From: Synaphobranchus kaupii | Lineage: Eukaryota; Chordata; Actinopteri; Anguilliformes; Synaphobranchidae | Direction: 5' to 3' | Length of the DNA stretch: 64,000 nucleotides | Assembly: GCA_029718625.1 (NCBI GenBank) | Contig: CM056379.1 | Span: 62,151,626-62,215,625, forward strand | In this document: in pieces, positions 11,100 to 21,599 of the stretch | Position numbering within the stretch: position 1 is the first letter of the stretch | Layout: every line of letters starts with the position of its first letter | The notes under the pieces: model-generated | The model's database searches: none | What the model was told of the DNA's origin: nothing | The model's input: the letters and a program-made list of their open reading frames with translations, nothing else | Program-made: the position numbers and the translations under genes

Positions 11100-12622
11100 T
11101 GTTACGAACCAGGAACGAGACGAACCCAAGTGCAACGACCAGGAGACAGATTCACAAAAAGGGGGGTTTATTAAATTAAGTGTTGGGGTAGTCCCAACAC
11201 TGTACAGAAAAGGCAATACACAATATTACGCTGGAACAGCAAGGAAGCCCGGGACGGGCTGCTCCAAGCCGGAGCTGGGCTGGCAGGTCTGGAACGTTCG
11301 TTCCAAGCCGGAACTGGACTGGACTGGAACTGGACCGGGAGGTCCACTTTGGAATCAGGATCTGGAACGGAATGTTCCAAACCGGAACTGGACTGGACTG
11401 GAACTGGACCGGGAGGTCCACACTGGAATCAGGATCTGGAACGGGTGTGTTCCAAACCGGAACTGGACTGGACTGGAACTGGACCGGGAGGTCCACACTG
11501 GAATCAGGGTCTGGAACGGATTTGTTCCAAACCGGAACTGGACTGGACTGGAGCTGGACCGGGAGGTCACACTGGAATCAGGGTCTGGAACGGATTTGTT
11601 CCAAACCGGAACTGGACTGGACTGGAACTGGACCGGGAGGTCCACACTGGAAGCCGGGTCTGGAACGGATTGTTCCAAACCGGAACTGGACTGGACAGGT
11701 AGGTGCACGGCTCACACCTGGACTGGACTGGACTAGCTGGGGAGCGGCTCACTACGGCAGGACAGGAACTGGACCGGAATGACTGCACCGGTACAGGACA
11801 AAACAAAGCAGGTGGGGTTAGTGCAAGGGAAGGCACGGAAATGACCGGGAGGTTCTCACGGAGGTGCAGGGCTTGAGAGGTAGGTGGTTGGTGAAGCACG
11901 GCAGGGCTGGGTAGAGTGGCGTAGCTGCGGTAGGTCCGGAAGGAGCTGACTGGTCTCCAGAGCTCCCGGAACCGTAACCGAAGAACTAGATGGCTTCTTC
12001 GGCCGGACAGGAACAACTGGAGGGTAGCCAGGTAACACGCCAACCCGGAGCCTACACGAGCTGGAGGTGGAGGTACCGCAACACACACAACGAAAACGGG
12101 GGGAAACGAACACTGCCACGGGAGAATGGGAGCTGGGTTAGATGGAGGAGAAGGGAAACAGGTTAGCTGCATGCACAACGAGAAATGACGTGGAGGATAA
12201 CTACCAGACTGTAGTTAGGAGCGGAACTCTAGCTGCAAGGGGATAATATCCCACAACCAAGCGAGTAGTTCTTTGAACGCGACCAGGCAAACAACGAGCA
12301 TTAACACCGCGTGACGATAGTTAACGAACTGGCGCCGACTGGCAGCCAGCCGAAGGAATAAATAGTGAGGTTAATGACAGAACTAAACAAGGAACAGGTG
12401 TGGAAAATAAACGGGAGTGATTAAGAAACACCAGGTGAGGAAATGCATGCAACGAAGGGGGACGGAGTGAAAAGGCGGAAGTAAGACAACCAGACGAACA
12501 AGACAGAGAAGGAAACGCCCAGACCGCAGCAGCGGGGAAAACACGGACAAAAGGATCCAACATGACACGGAGGGAAAACAGGAAAATACAGAAAACGAAC
12601 AGGAAGGGAGCGGAACATTACA
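11100..12622 (-). mobile_element. Solo LTR (gypsy-like), minus orientation, perfect 5-bp TSD
   Basis: The segment runs TGTTACGAACC to GGAACATTACA on the plus strand, so in its own direction it starts TGTAATGTTCCGCTCCC and ends GTTCGTAACA. AGATC flanks it on both sides (11095-11099, 12623-12627). No internal coding region remains, as expected after LTR-LTR recombination. Its start and layout resemble the solo LTR at 52604-53664 (TGTAACTTTCCACTCCC), so both likely belong to related families. An internal minisatellite accounts for about 470 bp. Confidence 0.85.
11265..11735. repeat. 75-bp minisatellite inside the solo LTR
   Basis: About six units of roughly 75 bp, each containing ttccaaaccggaactggact and gaccgggaggtccacac. 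Because the period is a multiple of three, several frames on both strands stay open across it and give repetitive peptides; these are not genes. Confidence 0.9.
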
Positions 12623-13105
12623 AGATCTTTAGAATCCTTTGTTTCCTATTGTTTCACTCTTTTTCCTTATTCCTTTCCTCTTTGCTTTCTGTCTGGAGTA
12701 TTTTCGTTATTTCTTACTCCTCTCTCTGTTACCTATTTATTTTAGTTTGGTCGCTCCTCGAGCTTTAGGTAACAGGTTCTGTTTTCTTTCTCGTTTAGAG
12801 CGCCCATTATCTCAGGGCTTTCTTTTTGTTTGTTTATCAGACTTCCTTTTATTACTCTCTGCCTGAGAGTGTGAGGTCCCTGTTGTTTTGATTTATTTTC
12901 TACTCTTGCCCTTGTTTGGGGTAGTTCTTATTTGGCTATTCGCCGGGAGGTTTTTATACCCACTATTTTTGTTTTGTGTCAATCCGTTCGCGGATTCTTT
13001 TCTCTCCTTTCTGTGGTCCTCACTAACGTGAGCAGCTTTCTGATCCCCCATCCTGTCGCGTCTGGTTTTCCCTAACCAGCACCCTTACAGTACAACAAAG
13101 CCAAT

Positions 13106-14070
13106 ATGGAGATACCAGCGACTCCCTCAGGGGTAGATCAGATTTCAGCTGCACAGCCTACAGCATTGGGCGCTAATGAGGAGGGCATTCGAGCCCTTCG
13201 CGCTAAACAGCAGATCATATTGGTCCAACAGGACCGCTTGGTTGATCAGCTGCGCATCCAGGAGGGCTGGCTGTGCGAATTAGCGGACAATTAGTGTCCG
13301 CCTACTGACGGGAGCGCCCCAAACACCAGTTATACAAGCACCCGTTCCACACACTGTCAGGGAGCCTAAGCTCGAACTGCCCCCTCCGCTACGACGGACT
13401 GTTGTCGAGGTTTTTTAACACAGTGTATGATTTTTTTTAAAGCCCAGCCGTCACGGTTTAATTAGCAGGATTCCCGGGTAGCACTCATTCTCTCCTTGCT
13501 TACGGGTACCGCTCTCGACGGGACTAGTCCCTTGATTCAGGCTAACTCCCCAATAACAACTGATGCGGATAGGCTGATGGAGGAGATGGCGTTAGTTTTC
13601 GATCATGACATCTCAGGTCAGGAGGCTGCCATGCGACTAACCTGTCTCCGTCAGGGCAACGATACCGTAGCAGGCTTTTCCATCAGGTTTCGAGCACTGG
13701 CAGGAGAGACAGGGTGGTCAGAGGGTCCTCTTATATCGCTTTTCTCTAATGCGCTATCGGACCCTATTAAAGGCTCGAGCCGCCTGCTACATTCGATGCC
13801 CTGGTATCCACAGCCATCCGCATCAATAACCATGTCAGGGAGCGAGAACGAAAAAAAGAGAGAGATAATAGGGGAGACCGTTCTACTCGCTCTCTCGCTT
13901 CTCCTGTCGCACCGCCCCTCCGCCCATTTCTTCCATAGCAAGGAGGAACCTATGCGGGTAAATGAAGCCTCCATACAGGGGTCAAGACAGTCCAAACCAT
14001 GTGCTGAGTGGTGTCGGTACTGCAGGCGCAGGGGCCACCTAATTAGTTACTGTCCCAAGCTGAAAGTTAA
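13106..14070 (+). pseudogene. gag: gag pseudogene
   Basis: The first ATG (13106) follows the 5' LTR by 16 bases and opens a 62-codon coiled-coil-like leader that ends in a stop at 13292-13294. The capsid-like part continues from about 13496 in another frame (DRLMEEMALVFDH, TVAGFSIRFRALAGETGW, ISLFSNALSDPIKG) and ends with a nucleocapsid zinc knuckle, CRYCRRRGHLISYC, of the CCHC form. At least one stop, a frameshift and a gap near 13300-13490 break it. The protein would normally coat the retrotransposon RNA. Confidence 0.75.
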
Positions 14071-14085
14071 CGGCAGAGTTTCGGT

Positions 14086-14427
14086 ATGGGGGAATGGGCG
14101 AGACGTAAGGGTAATGCTCCTCGGACATTATTATCGGTGCAACTGTCCTGGAATCAGCGCTCAGCCAACGTTGAGGCTTTTATAGATTCCAGGGCAGTGG
14201 AGTGTTTTATTGACACCCAGAGGGCCAGGAAGCACCAACTGCCCATCCTTTCACTACAACATCCGCGGCTAGTCACCGCACTCGATGGACGCCCAATGGA
14301 TACTGGGACCATTAAGCAAACTACGGGTCCCGTTATTATGCGCGTTCCCTATGAGGGTCACACGGAGACTATTCAGTTTTTTTTGGTTGATTCTCCCACT
14401 TATCCCGTAGTGTCGGGGCACTCTTAG
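14086..14427 (+). pseudogene. Aspartic protease pseudogene
   Basis: The stretch reads ANVEAFIDSRAVECFID. The family has DSG or DTG at the active site; here the glycine is replaced by arginine, which would be expected to abolish activity. The C-terminal flap and helix (PVIMRVPYEGHTETIQFFLV, then PTYPVVSGHS in place of the usual LG.PWL) are recognisable. A stop at 14425-14427 ends the frame before the RT. Confidence 0.75.
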
Positions 14428-14890
14428 CTATCAAAGCATAGTCCTCATATTAATTGGGGGGATGATAAAGCTGTAATTCTCCAGTGGGGTTCCCTTTGTT
14501 CCACAACTTGTAAATTAACGGTTCTTTTTTTGTCAGGAGGACATAAATACGGTCCCGACCCCGGTTCCGAATCTAACTCGGATTAATCCGATTCCCCTTC
14601 TGATCAGGCAGATTCCACCTGTGAATCCGATATCGGAGAGGAGAGCTTAGCGTGGTACTCGCTAGCTGACGGTTACTCTTCTTGGGAGGAGGTCTCCTCT
14701 GAAGAATTGTCTGATTCCGAGATCCCTGTGCAGGATTCGTCGGCTGACGGAGTCAGTGTTAAAGTGGCAGGGATGTTTGAATTTATTTTACCAGCCAATG
14801 TCCCTAGCGAATACACTGATTTAGCGGAGGTGTTCAGTAAGTAGAGAGCTATGACCTTGCCACCGACCGCACTGCCCTTATGATTGTGCG
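14428..14890 (+). pseudogene. Protease-RT linker, broken
   Basis: The region carries stop-interrupted coding remains such as FEFILPANVPSEYTDLAEVFS, which corresponds to the segment just before the RT in gypsy polyproteins (here at about 14774-14840), followed by a tag stop. Several short indels prevent a continuous frame. Confidence 0.5.
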
Positions 14891-15423
14891 ATCAACTTAT
14901 ATCCGGACGCTGTTCCCCTTAGAGGTCATTTGTACTCCCTATCTGCTCCTGAGAGCTCCGCCATGAGGGAGTACATTGACAAAGCTTTGGCTAATGGTTT
15001 CATCAGGCCGTCTACTTCGCCTGCTGGAGCGGGTTTCTTTTTCTTTAAAAATAAGGATGGTGGACTTAGGCCGTTCATCGATTACCGTGGCCTTAACGCC
15101 ATTACTATTAGGAACCAGTACCTGTTACCTCTGATGAACTCTATCCTTCAAGCGCCTTCAGGGAGCTGCTGTTTTTTCTAAACTCGGCCTCCGCAACACC
15201 TATAACTTAGTGTGTGTGCGTGAGGGTGATGAATGGAAGACAGCATTCAACATGCATAGCGGTCACTATGAGTACCTGGTGATGCCATTCAGGCTCACTA
15301 GCACCCCCTCTGTCTTCCAGGCATTAGTGAATGATGTGCTGTGGGAGATGCTTGAAAAATTAGTTTTCGTTTATTAGGACGATATTAAAATTTTTTCCCC
15401 TGACCTACCCACTCATATCAGCC
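14891..15423 (+). pseudogene. Reverse transcriptase pseudogene (gypsy)
   Basis: The recognisable blocks in order are [39 protein letters not shown] and [15 protein letters not shown]; then a frameshift near 15160; then [19 protein letters not shown] and [12 protein letters not shown]. The catalytic box, normally Y-L-D-D, reads Y-stop-D-D at 15371-15382 (ttt att tag gac gat context). This nonsense change sits in the middle of the active site. Confidence 0.85.
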
Positions 15424-16030
15424 ATGCCAGGCAGGTTTTGGAAGCTCTCCTTAAGGCAAGACTCTTCGTCAAGGCAGAGAAATGCTCCTTTCATTCAAGC
15501 ACAGTTTCTTTTTTTAGGGTTCATTATTTCAGAGGGAAAGGATCCCGATAAGGTCTCAGTGGTATTGAACTGGCCTACTCCTCTGTCAGTAAAGCAGGTT
15601 CAGCGTTTCCTAGGCTTCGCCAATTTTTATCGGCGATTTATTTGCGATTTAAGCAAACTAGCCGTGCCCATAACCGCTTCGACCAAGAAGACAGCCACTG
15701 CACACTTTCAGTGGAACCCTAAGGCAGAGGCAGCTTTTACTGAACTCAAAAGGAGGTTCAGTTCGAAGCCCATCCTCATGACTCCCAATCGCTCCCTCCC
15801 CTTTGTCGTAGAGGTTGACGCGTCTGAGTTAGGAGTCGAGGCTATCCTGTCTCAACATTCCCCTATCGATCGGAAGATGCATCTTTGCGCATATTTTTCT
15901 CATGCACTAACACCTGCCGAGAGGAATTATGACGTTGGGGATCGGGAGCTGTTGGCCGTGAAATTAGCATTGGAGGTTAGCACTGGTTAGAAGGGGCGGA
16001 ACATCTTTTTACTGTCGGGACCGACCACAA
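15424..16030 (+). pseudogene. RT thumb/connection and RNase H pseudogene
   Basis: The frame has [34 protein letters not shown], and then the RNase H start [18 protein letters not shown] with its first catalytic aspartate, and [20 protein letters not shown] with the glutamate. It stops at 15988-15990; the DHKNLEY segment follows in another frame at about 16020. Only the frame, not the key residues, is lost in this part. Confidence 0.85.
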
Positions 16031-16246
16031 AAACCTGGAATACGTCCAGCAGGCTAAAAGACGTAATTCCCAGCAGGCCCGCTGGGTGCTGTTCTTCACC
16101 CGGTTCAATTTTTTATTAACATACGTTCGAAGAACGTGAAACCGGATGCACTTTCACAGGTTTTTGATCGGTCCAACAGGGAGGTCACTCCGGAGCCTAT
16201 TATACCCGCTGCTCAAATTCTAGCCCCAGTTTTATGAGAAATAGAG

Positions 16247-17154
16247 GTGGCAGTCCAGAAGGCGTTACGCCTTAATCCGGGCCCAGGTGAGACTCCTCCC
16301 AATCGGCTCTTTGTACCACCCAAACTAAGACCTTGGGTGCTTCTATGGGGCCATTCTTCTCAGCTGGTGGCTCACCTGGGTGTTCACAGGACCAAGGAAT
16401 TTCTCTCTAGGCGCTTCTGGTGGCCTAAAATGGAGAGGGTTATTCGTGGCTTTGTCGCCGCCTGCACCGTTTGTGCCCACAACAAGGGGTCCCAACTCCC
16501 ACCCTCTGGGCTTTCGCGTCCCTTGCCCATCCCCAGCCGACCGTGGAGTCATATTGCTCTTGATTTTATTACCGGGTTGCCGGCTTCTCAAGGCAACACG
16601 GCCATCCTGACATTTTGTTGCCTTAGCCAAGCTGCCATCAGCACCGGAGACCGCTCAGTTGATGATAGATCACGTCTTTAGAGTGCACGGTCTCCCCAAG
16701 GATGTGGTCTCAGATCGCGGCCCTCAATTTATTGCCAGGTTCTGGCATTCTTTCTGCACCCAGTTGGGTGCGTCCGTTGGGATTCCACCTGGAGACTAAC
16801 GGACAAATGGAGCGAACTAATCAAACTTTAGAAAATACCTTCCGTTGCTTAACTGCCTCCAATCCCACGTTGTGGATTCGTCACCTCGCCTGGGCAGAAT
16901 ATGCCCATAATACCCTGCGCAATGCGTCCACAGGCCTTTCCCCATTTGAGGCGCAGTTGGGCTATCTACCTCCGTTGTTTCCTGAATTGGAGAGCAATGT
17001 GAAGGTTCCCTCCGCAGGTTCCTTTATTCGGAGGTGCCGAGCTGTTTGGAAGCGGGTTCGTTCATCACTGTTGCGAGCCACGGCCAGGCAAAACGCGTCG
17101 GCTGATAGGAGTCGCCGTTCAGCTCCGTCCTATCGAGTGGGCCAGCGAGTTTAG
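16247..17154 (+). pseudogene. Integrase pseudogene (gypsy)
   Basis: The zinc-binding domain is visible as HLGVHRTKEFLSRRFWWPKM and ACTVCAHNKG. The core begins HIALDFITGLPAS with the first catalytic aspartate. A frameshift near 16615 hides the second, [10 protein letters not shown], at about 16700-16730. The glutamate block is [14 protein letters not shown]. The sequence runs on to AEYAHNTLRNASTGLSPFEA and ends in a stop at 17152-17154. It would have joined the element DNA to the chromosome. Confidence 0.85.
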
Positions 17155-17160
17155 CTTTCT

Positions 17161-17348
17161 ATGCGAGATCTGCCATTGCGGGTGGAGTCCCGCAAACTTG
17201 CGCCACGCTACGTGGGTCCCTTTAAGATCGTTCACAAAATTCACGGTGCGCTTAAAACTGCCACGCTCCATGCGCATACCCCCGACCTTTTACGGCGGAA
17301 GCCCGTACTTGTCAGCGCTCTCACGCCGTTTTGGGGAGTGAGGTCCGG
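17161..17348 (+). pseudogene. Integrase C-terminal tail
   Basis: The frame continues [19 protein letters not shown] and [19 protein letters not shown], the SH3-like tail of gypsy integrases. A chromodomain is not evident before the LTR starts. The ggggagtgaggtccgg stretch at 17333-17348 is the probable polypurine tract. Confidence 0.65.
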
Positions 17349-17795
17349 TGTATACGGTCCATCGCATTTTCCTCTTTGCTTTCTGTCTGGAGTATTTTCG
17401 TTATTTCTTACTCCTCTCTCTGTTACCTATTTATTTTAACTTGGTCGCTCCTCAAGCTTTAGGTAACAGGTTCTGTTTTCTTTCTCGTTTCGAGCGCCCA
17501 TTATCTCAGGGCTTTCTTTTTCTTTGTTTATCAGACCTCCTTTTATTACTCTCTGCCTGAGAGTGGGATGTCCCTGTTGTTTTGATTTATTTTCTACTCG
17601 GGTTTTGTGTCTCGCCCTCGTTTGGGGTAGTTCTTATTTTGATATTCGCCGGGAGGTTTTTATTCCCACTATTTTTGTTTTGTGTCAATCCGTTCACAGA
17701 TTATTTTCTCTCCTTTCTGTGGTCCTCACTAACGTAAGTGGCTTTCTGATCCCCCGTCCTGTCACGTCTGGTTCTCCCTAACCAGCATCCTTACA
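17349..17795 (+). repeat. 3' LTR of the gypsy element (shortened)
   Basis: It starts TGTATACGG after a purine tract and ends CCTTACA. From about 17370 it parallels the 5' LTR (tttgctttctgtctggagta, ggtaacaggttctgttttct), with scattered substitutions and a small insertion near 17600. Confidence 0.75.
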
Positions 17796-19163
17796 TCCCA
17801 TCCTAACCCTGCTCCTACCCTTCGCCCTCCTGTTCCCCTGCTCTGACGGATTCCCTGGTTCTGACCCCTGCCTGTTCCTGGACTTCGCTTTTGCTCATTC
17901 TGCATTGCCCTGTTTGCTGGACACTGACCCCTGCCTGGAACTGACTACGAATCTGCCTTGCCTGTATTGCACTGATTGCTACCAGGATAAGAAAGGCCAA
18001 AGGAGATGCCCTGACCATCCATCTCACGGACAAGCCAGCTATAATCAACTCACCGCGTACTTCAGTAAGACTGATCAAACATCCCAGGCATAGTTTAGGA
18101 TTTTAGTCTGAATTGTTTATCGGTAATTTGATTGCATCTCGACTTTGTGCGATAATAGCTGTATAAACGTGTTGCGCTGGTTAGCAAGCTAGCCGGCTGG
18201 CCTACCGTTTCATTGCTAATGTGGTACTACTAACTAACCCCAGCAGGCCTCACTGGTTTGCCCCTCTATCCTAACACTGACTAACATTCGTGTGATATGA
18301 TCTAATTTTAGTTTACTGTACTTGGTTAACAGTATTTCCTGACCGAAGTGTGTGAACGTATTTATAGTAATGTCAGATTTGAGATCAATAATCACCATCG
18401 TGCTGTGACAGTTAGCTTACTCCACGTGATTCCTTTGTTCCCTGAACGCACATGTGGCATAGGCCTACACACCGACACACACACATATGTGCATACACAC
18501 ATATAAATGCTACAATACGCACACCACACAATATGTCTATTTAGTAGAATGTAAAATTCATGTTTTTCCTTGTTAAATAAATCTATTTTTGTTAAACCTG
18601 GTGTCTGTTTTGATGTTGTATGAACACGAGAGCTGAGTCAAACCTAATCATTAGAACGTAATACCTTCAACCCTTATGAATTATTAGTTATTAGTGCCTT
18701 GTTGGTAAATTGAAGTAGTAATTATAATCCATAATAATCAAATGAGACTGATTTAATTTTAACCTCATAAACCTCATTATTCTATAGTTATTGCCTATAT
18801 TTCTGGCATCCCATGTAAGAGTTTATATATATACAGATAAATATTTCTTACATTTATTGGCACCCCCGTCGAGGATATTCTCTACATTTCTGGTGTCCGG
18901 GTGAAGACTTGTAAGACGAACATGTTTTAATTGTCTATCACCATTACTGCTAAATGTATATGTAAACACCTTGCATGAGTAATACTCCACATGTAGGAAT
19001 ATAGAGGCATGTTCCCTGGTATTGCTGGAACATTCCACAGCGGCAAATGCGGCATCTACGCATAAATATATATCTATGCTTGCAGCAGGCAACAACTTTC
19101 TTGTTCGATGTGTGCTTTCCTCTGGTTTGTCTTTCACAAATGTCATGGCAATAAAATAACTAT
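17796..19163. other. LTR-like tail and unannotated spacer
   Basis: The first 160 bases resemble the LTR-like fragment at 10424-10821. The rest has no supported gene. A degenerate CA-rich stretch lies at 18470-18510. An AATAAA at 18578 and AT-rich sequence follow. Confidence 0.4.
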
Positions 19164-20342
19164 TTGCGTAGCTCGAAGCGTCCACGTTCGCGTATTTCCG
19201 TCAGGTATGTTTCAGCCCTTAAGGCCAGTTTATATTCCAGCGACAGAGTGTCGCGGCAACCAAAATCGCTGAGCGTTCATGAACATTCTATTGTCGCCCG
19301 ACATAGACTGTGGTCATTGTCGCTTTCAAAAAGTATAAACACTCCAGCGACATTCTCCTACAGAATGGCAAAGTCAACTGTTGGCTTAATAATTGAGGAG
19401 ACCTGTACAGCTCTGTGGGAGGCATTGCACCATCAGGTCCTCCAGGTCCCAGACGAAAGGGAATGGATGAACATTGCTGCAGTGTTCAACGAAGTGTGGA
19501 ATTTCCCCAACTGCTGTGGTGCTATCGATGGGAAGCATTGCATAATTCAGGCCCCTGCCAATGCTGGGTCCACGTTCTATAATTATAAAGGCACACACAG
19601 CATCGTCCTCCTTGCAGTATGTGATGCACGCTACCGATTCAGCATGGTCGACATCGGCTGCCCTGGAAGACACAGTGATGGGGGCGTCCTGAGCAGTTCC
19701 GTTTTTGGGCGAAAGCTCCAATCGGGTGATCTTGGCTTTCCCGGAGCCACCAATTTGCCAAGGTCTGCCATAACGGTGCCACACGTACTAGTGGGCGACG
19801 AAGCGTTTCCGCTGCGACAAAATTTGATGAGGCCCTTTCCAGGGCGCTTTCTCCCCGAACCAGAGAGAGTTTTCAATTATCGGCTATCCAGGGCAAGACG
19901 AATCATTGAAAACTCTTTCGGCATTTTGTCAACCAGGTGGCGTGTGTACAGAAAGCCCATCCACTGCAAAATCAACAGGGCAATTGCAGTAGTTAAGGCC
20001 ACAGTCTGTCTGCACAATTTCCTTAGGGATTTAGAGGTTGAGCTCCCAGTAAACAACAGGAGTTACTGTCCTCCAAATGCTATTGACAGCGAAGATGTCA
20101 ACGGCAACGTTGTCGAGGGCAGCTGGCGTCAAGAAGAGGAGAGGTCCTGCCTCCAGGACATACCTCGTGTTGGAGCCAACACCTTTGGGGCTGATGCCTC
20201 CGCCATCCGTCAGAACCTAAAGAACTACTTTCTGAAGCAGGAGAAGTGCCTTGGCAGTGGGAGCATGTGCGGCGCACATAGGCTAATTGTTACTTCTGTG
20301 GGTTTTGTTGTGTTTGTTGTGACCCAATGTAAAGGTGCATAG
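19164..20342 (+). CDS. PIF/Harbinger-type nuclease (HARBI1-like), N-terminally truncated
   Basis: This is the longest unbroken transposase frame on the left half, 392 codons. Homology to the family starts around residue 62, TFSYRMAKSTVG; the first 60 residues do not look like family sequence and may be a fortuitous extension, so an alternative start is the ATG at 19365. Catalytic blocks are GAIDGKH (first D), VGDEAFPL (second D) and ENSFGILSTRWRVY (E). The DDE_Tnp_4 ending VVKATVCLHNFLRD is present. The N-terminal exon of about 100 residues normally found is missing. A BESS-motif frame on the opposite strand downstream is the expected partner. The frame has no stops, so the copy is young or was selected. 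Confidence 0.8.
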   Translation: MRSSKRPRSRISVRYVSALKASLYSSDRVSRQPKSLSVHEHSIVARHRLWSLSLSKSINTPATFSYRMAKSTVGLIIEETCTALWEALHHQVLQVPDEREWMNIAAVFNEVWNFPNCCGAIDGKHCIIQAPANAGSTFYNYKGTHSIVLLAVCDARYRFSMVDIGCPGRHSDGGVLSSSVFGRKLQSGDLGFPGATNLPRSAITVPHVLVGDEAFPLRQNLMRPFPGRFLPEPERVFNYRLSRARRIIENSFGILSTRWRVYRKPIHCKINRAIAVVKATVCLHNFLRDLEVELPVNNRSYCPPNAIDSEDVNGNVVEGSWRQEEERSCLQDIPRVGANTFGADASAIRQNLKNYFLKQEKCLGSGSMCGAHRLIVTSVGFVVFVVTQCKGA

Positions 20343-21243
20343 CTACCGCCACCTACTGCACTGGAGTGGGTATCAAATTATTTAATCATATGTGGGTAAC
20401 TTCAAATAAATGAAGAATACACAAATAAACATCTCCAGAAGCATACCAAAAATATAGGCTAAATAGGCTACACCTAAAAAAAAAACATTAAACAGCTAGG
20501 CTACACATGATATCTGCTTCAAATTCAAGATTAACTTTATTTGTTTGTGTTTGACGTGATCAGCGCCTATACGATAGTAAGACATGTAACGTATTTAATA
20601 TTGTTTCAAATGCAAGTTTTTTCATTGCCTTTACTTTGTTTGATTGTTTCTCATCTTCGCTGCACGCTTCACATCTGTGAAATGGGCTGTAGCGTATAGC
20701 CTAAACAAAATAAATGTTTTATTACGACGCCCAAGCCGCATTTTTTCATGTATTTTTAAGACTCATTTCAGTCACCACCATCTTACGCTAATCAAGGAAC
20801 TGACTTATTAATCCTAGTATATCCCACGTTAAAACAATAAAGTGACATATCCAATGGTCGTTATAGCAATTTTCACCGGCACATGTCTAAGTAGCCTATA
20901 AAAAATGTAGCTGTATTAGCTACACAGGCTGAACTTCTCATTTTTGGGTTGTCAGGAATGGGTTCACTCCAGTAACCTAGTCTACCACCCAGGTGAGATT
21001 ATTTCCACATTTACAACTAAGACGATCACTGAATGTTAAATGCATTTAGACATTGCTGCAACAATTAGTTTTTTAAATTAAATATTTATATAGGCTATAT
21101 AGCCTATAGGCATGTAGCCTAACCTGTTGAGGTAGGCTATAGCCTATATTAGGCCTATTTATAGACATGATAGTGTTCTGCATTATTTCAGGCCAATGGG
21201 GAAAGAGACATATATCATAAAAACTGTTTATTTAAAGTGCTAT
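20343..21243. other. Interval between the two Harbinger genes
   Basis: AT-rich with AATAAA-like sites at 20405 and 20708. It should hold the 3' ends of the two convergent genes. No coding block. Confidence 0.4.
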
Positions 21244-21597
21244 TTACAAATTTAAAAACATTCTCCCTCCACTCACCTCAATTTCTTGTGACCTCCCGCC
21301 TGGGAACTCCGCTTCCAGGAGCACTTGTTCGATGCGGACCCTTGCCTGGGCCCGCTCGAATGGTGGCAGGCTGTCCAGCCTGAAGGCCACGGACTGTGCC
21401 CAGAGCACAGTCTCCGAGGACTGCCTCTTTTTGAGACTGTGCAGGGCTGCGGCTGATTGCTGTACCAATTGGTACAGCTCGCGATCACTCTCTGCCCCTC
21501 TCATCCTCTTCTCCCGAGGAGGATCAGAAGCCTTGTCTGGGGCAGGGGGTGATCGGGAGCTCTCTCCTGTCCTCCGGGAGAGTCCTTTGACTTTCAT
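21244..21597 (-). CDS. Harbinger partner protein, C-terminal exon with BESS-like motif
   Basis: The 117-codon frame has a basic, proline-rich start (GESSRSPPAPDK, PPREKRMRG) and ends in a helical segment, ALHSLKKRQSSETVLWAQSV then LPPFERAQARVRIEQVLLEA. The latter has the layout of the BESS motif found at the C-terminus of MADF/Myb-like proteins. PIF/Harbinger elements commonly carry such a second gene, needed for nuclear entry or DNA binding of the nuclease. The SANT/MADF exon that should lie at higher coordinates was not found in 21600-22400, so this may be the last exon of a truncated gene. Confidence 0.6.
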   Translation of the reverse strand: MKVKGLSRRTGESSRSPPAPDKASDPPREKRMRGAESDRELYQLVQQSAAALHSLKKRQSSETVLWAQSVAFRLDSLPPFERAQARVRIEQVLLEAEFPGGRSQEIEVSGGRMFLNL

Positions 21598-21599
21598 AT

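Larger units (their letters stand above)
10822..13089 (+). repeat. 5' LTR of the gypsy element, interrupted
   Basis: After removing the 1523-bp insertion and one 5-bp target copy the LTR is about 740 bp. Its right part (from about 12675) matches the 3' LTR closely. The left part (10822-11099) has no counterpart in the 3' LTR, which is only about 447 bp, so one of the two has lost or gained roughly 290 bp. No clear tRNA primer-binding site follows: the sequence after 13089 is gtacaacaaagccaat. Confidence 0.65.
10822..17795 (+). mobile_element. Decayed Ty3/gypsy retrotransposon with a nested solo LTR
   Basis: The two long terminal repeats share about 410 bp, at 12675-13089 and 17370-17795, both ending in ccttaca. 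The order gag, protease, RT, RNase H, integrase between them is that of Ty3/gypsy. The element start is placed at TGTCACGG (10822) because the 5 bases before it (TCCCG) match the 5 bases after 17795 (TCCCA) at four positions. The coding region carries many stops and frameshifts, so the copy is dead. The 5' LTR is split by a solo LTR at 11100-12622. Confidence 0.8.

Noticed and set aside
11047..11782. Several overlapping frames over 100 codons on both strands
   Set aside because: They are the consequence of the 75-bp minisatellite, whose period is divisible by three.
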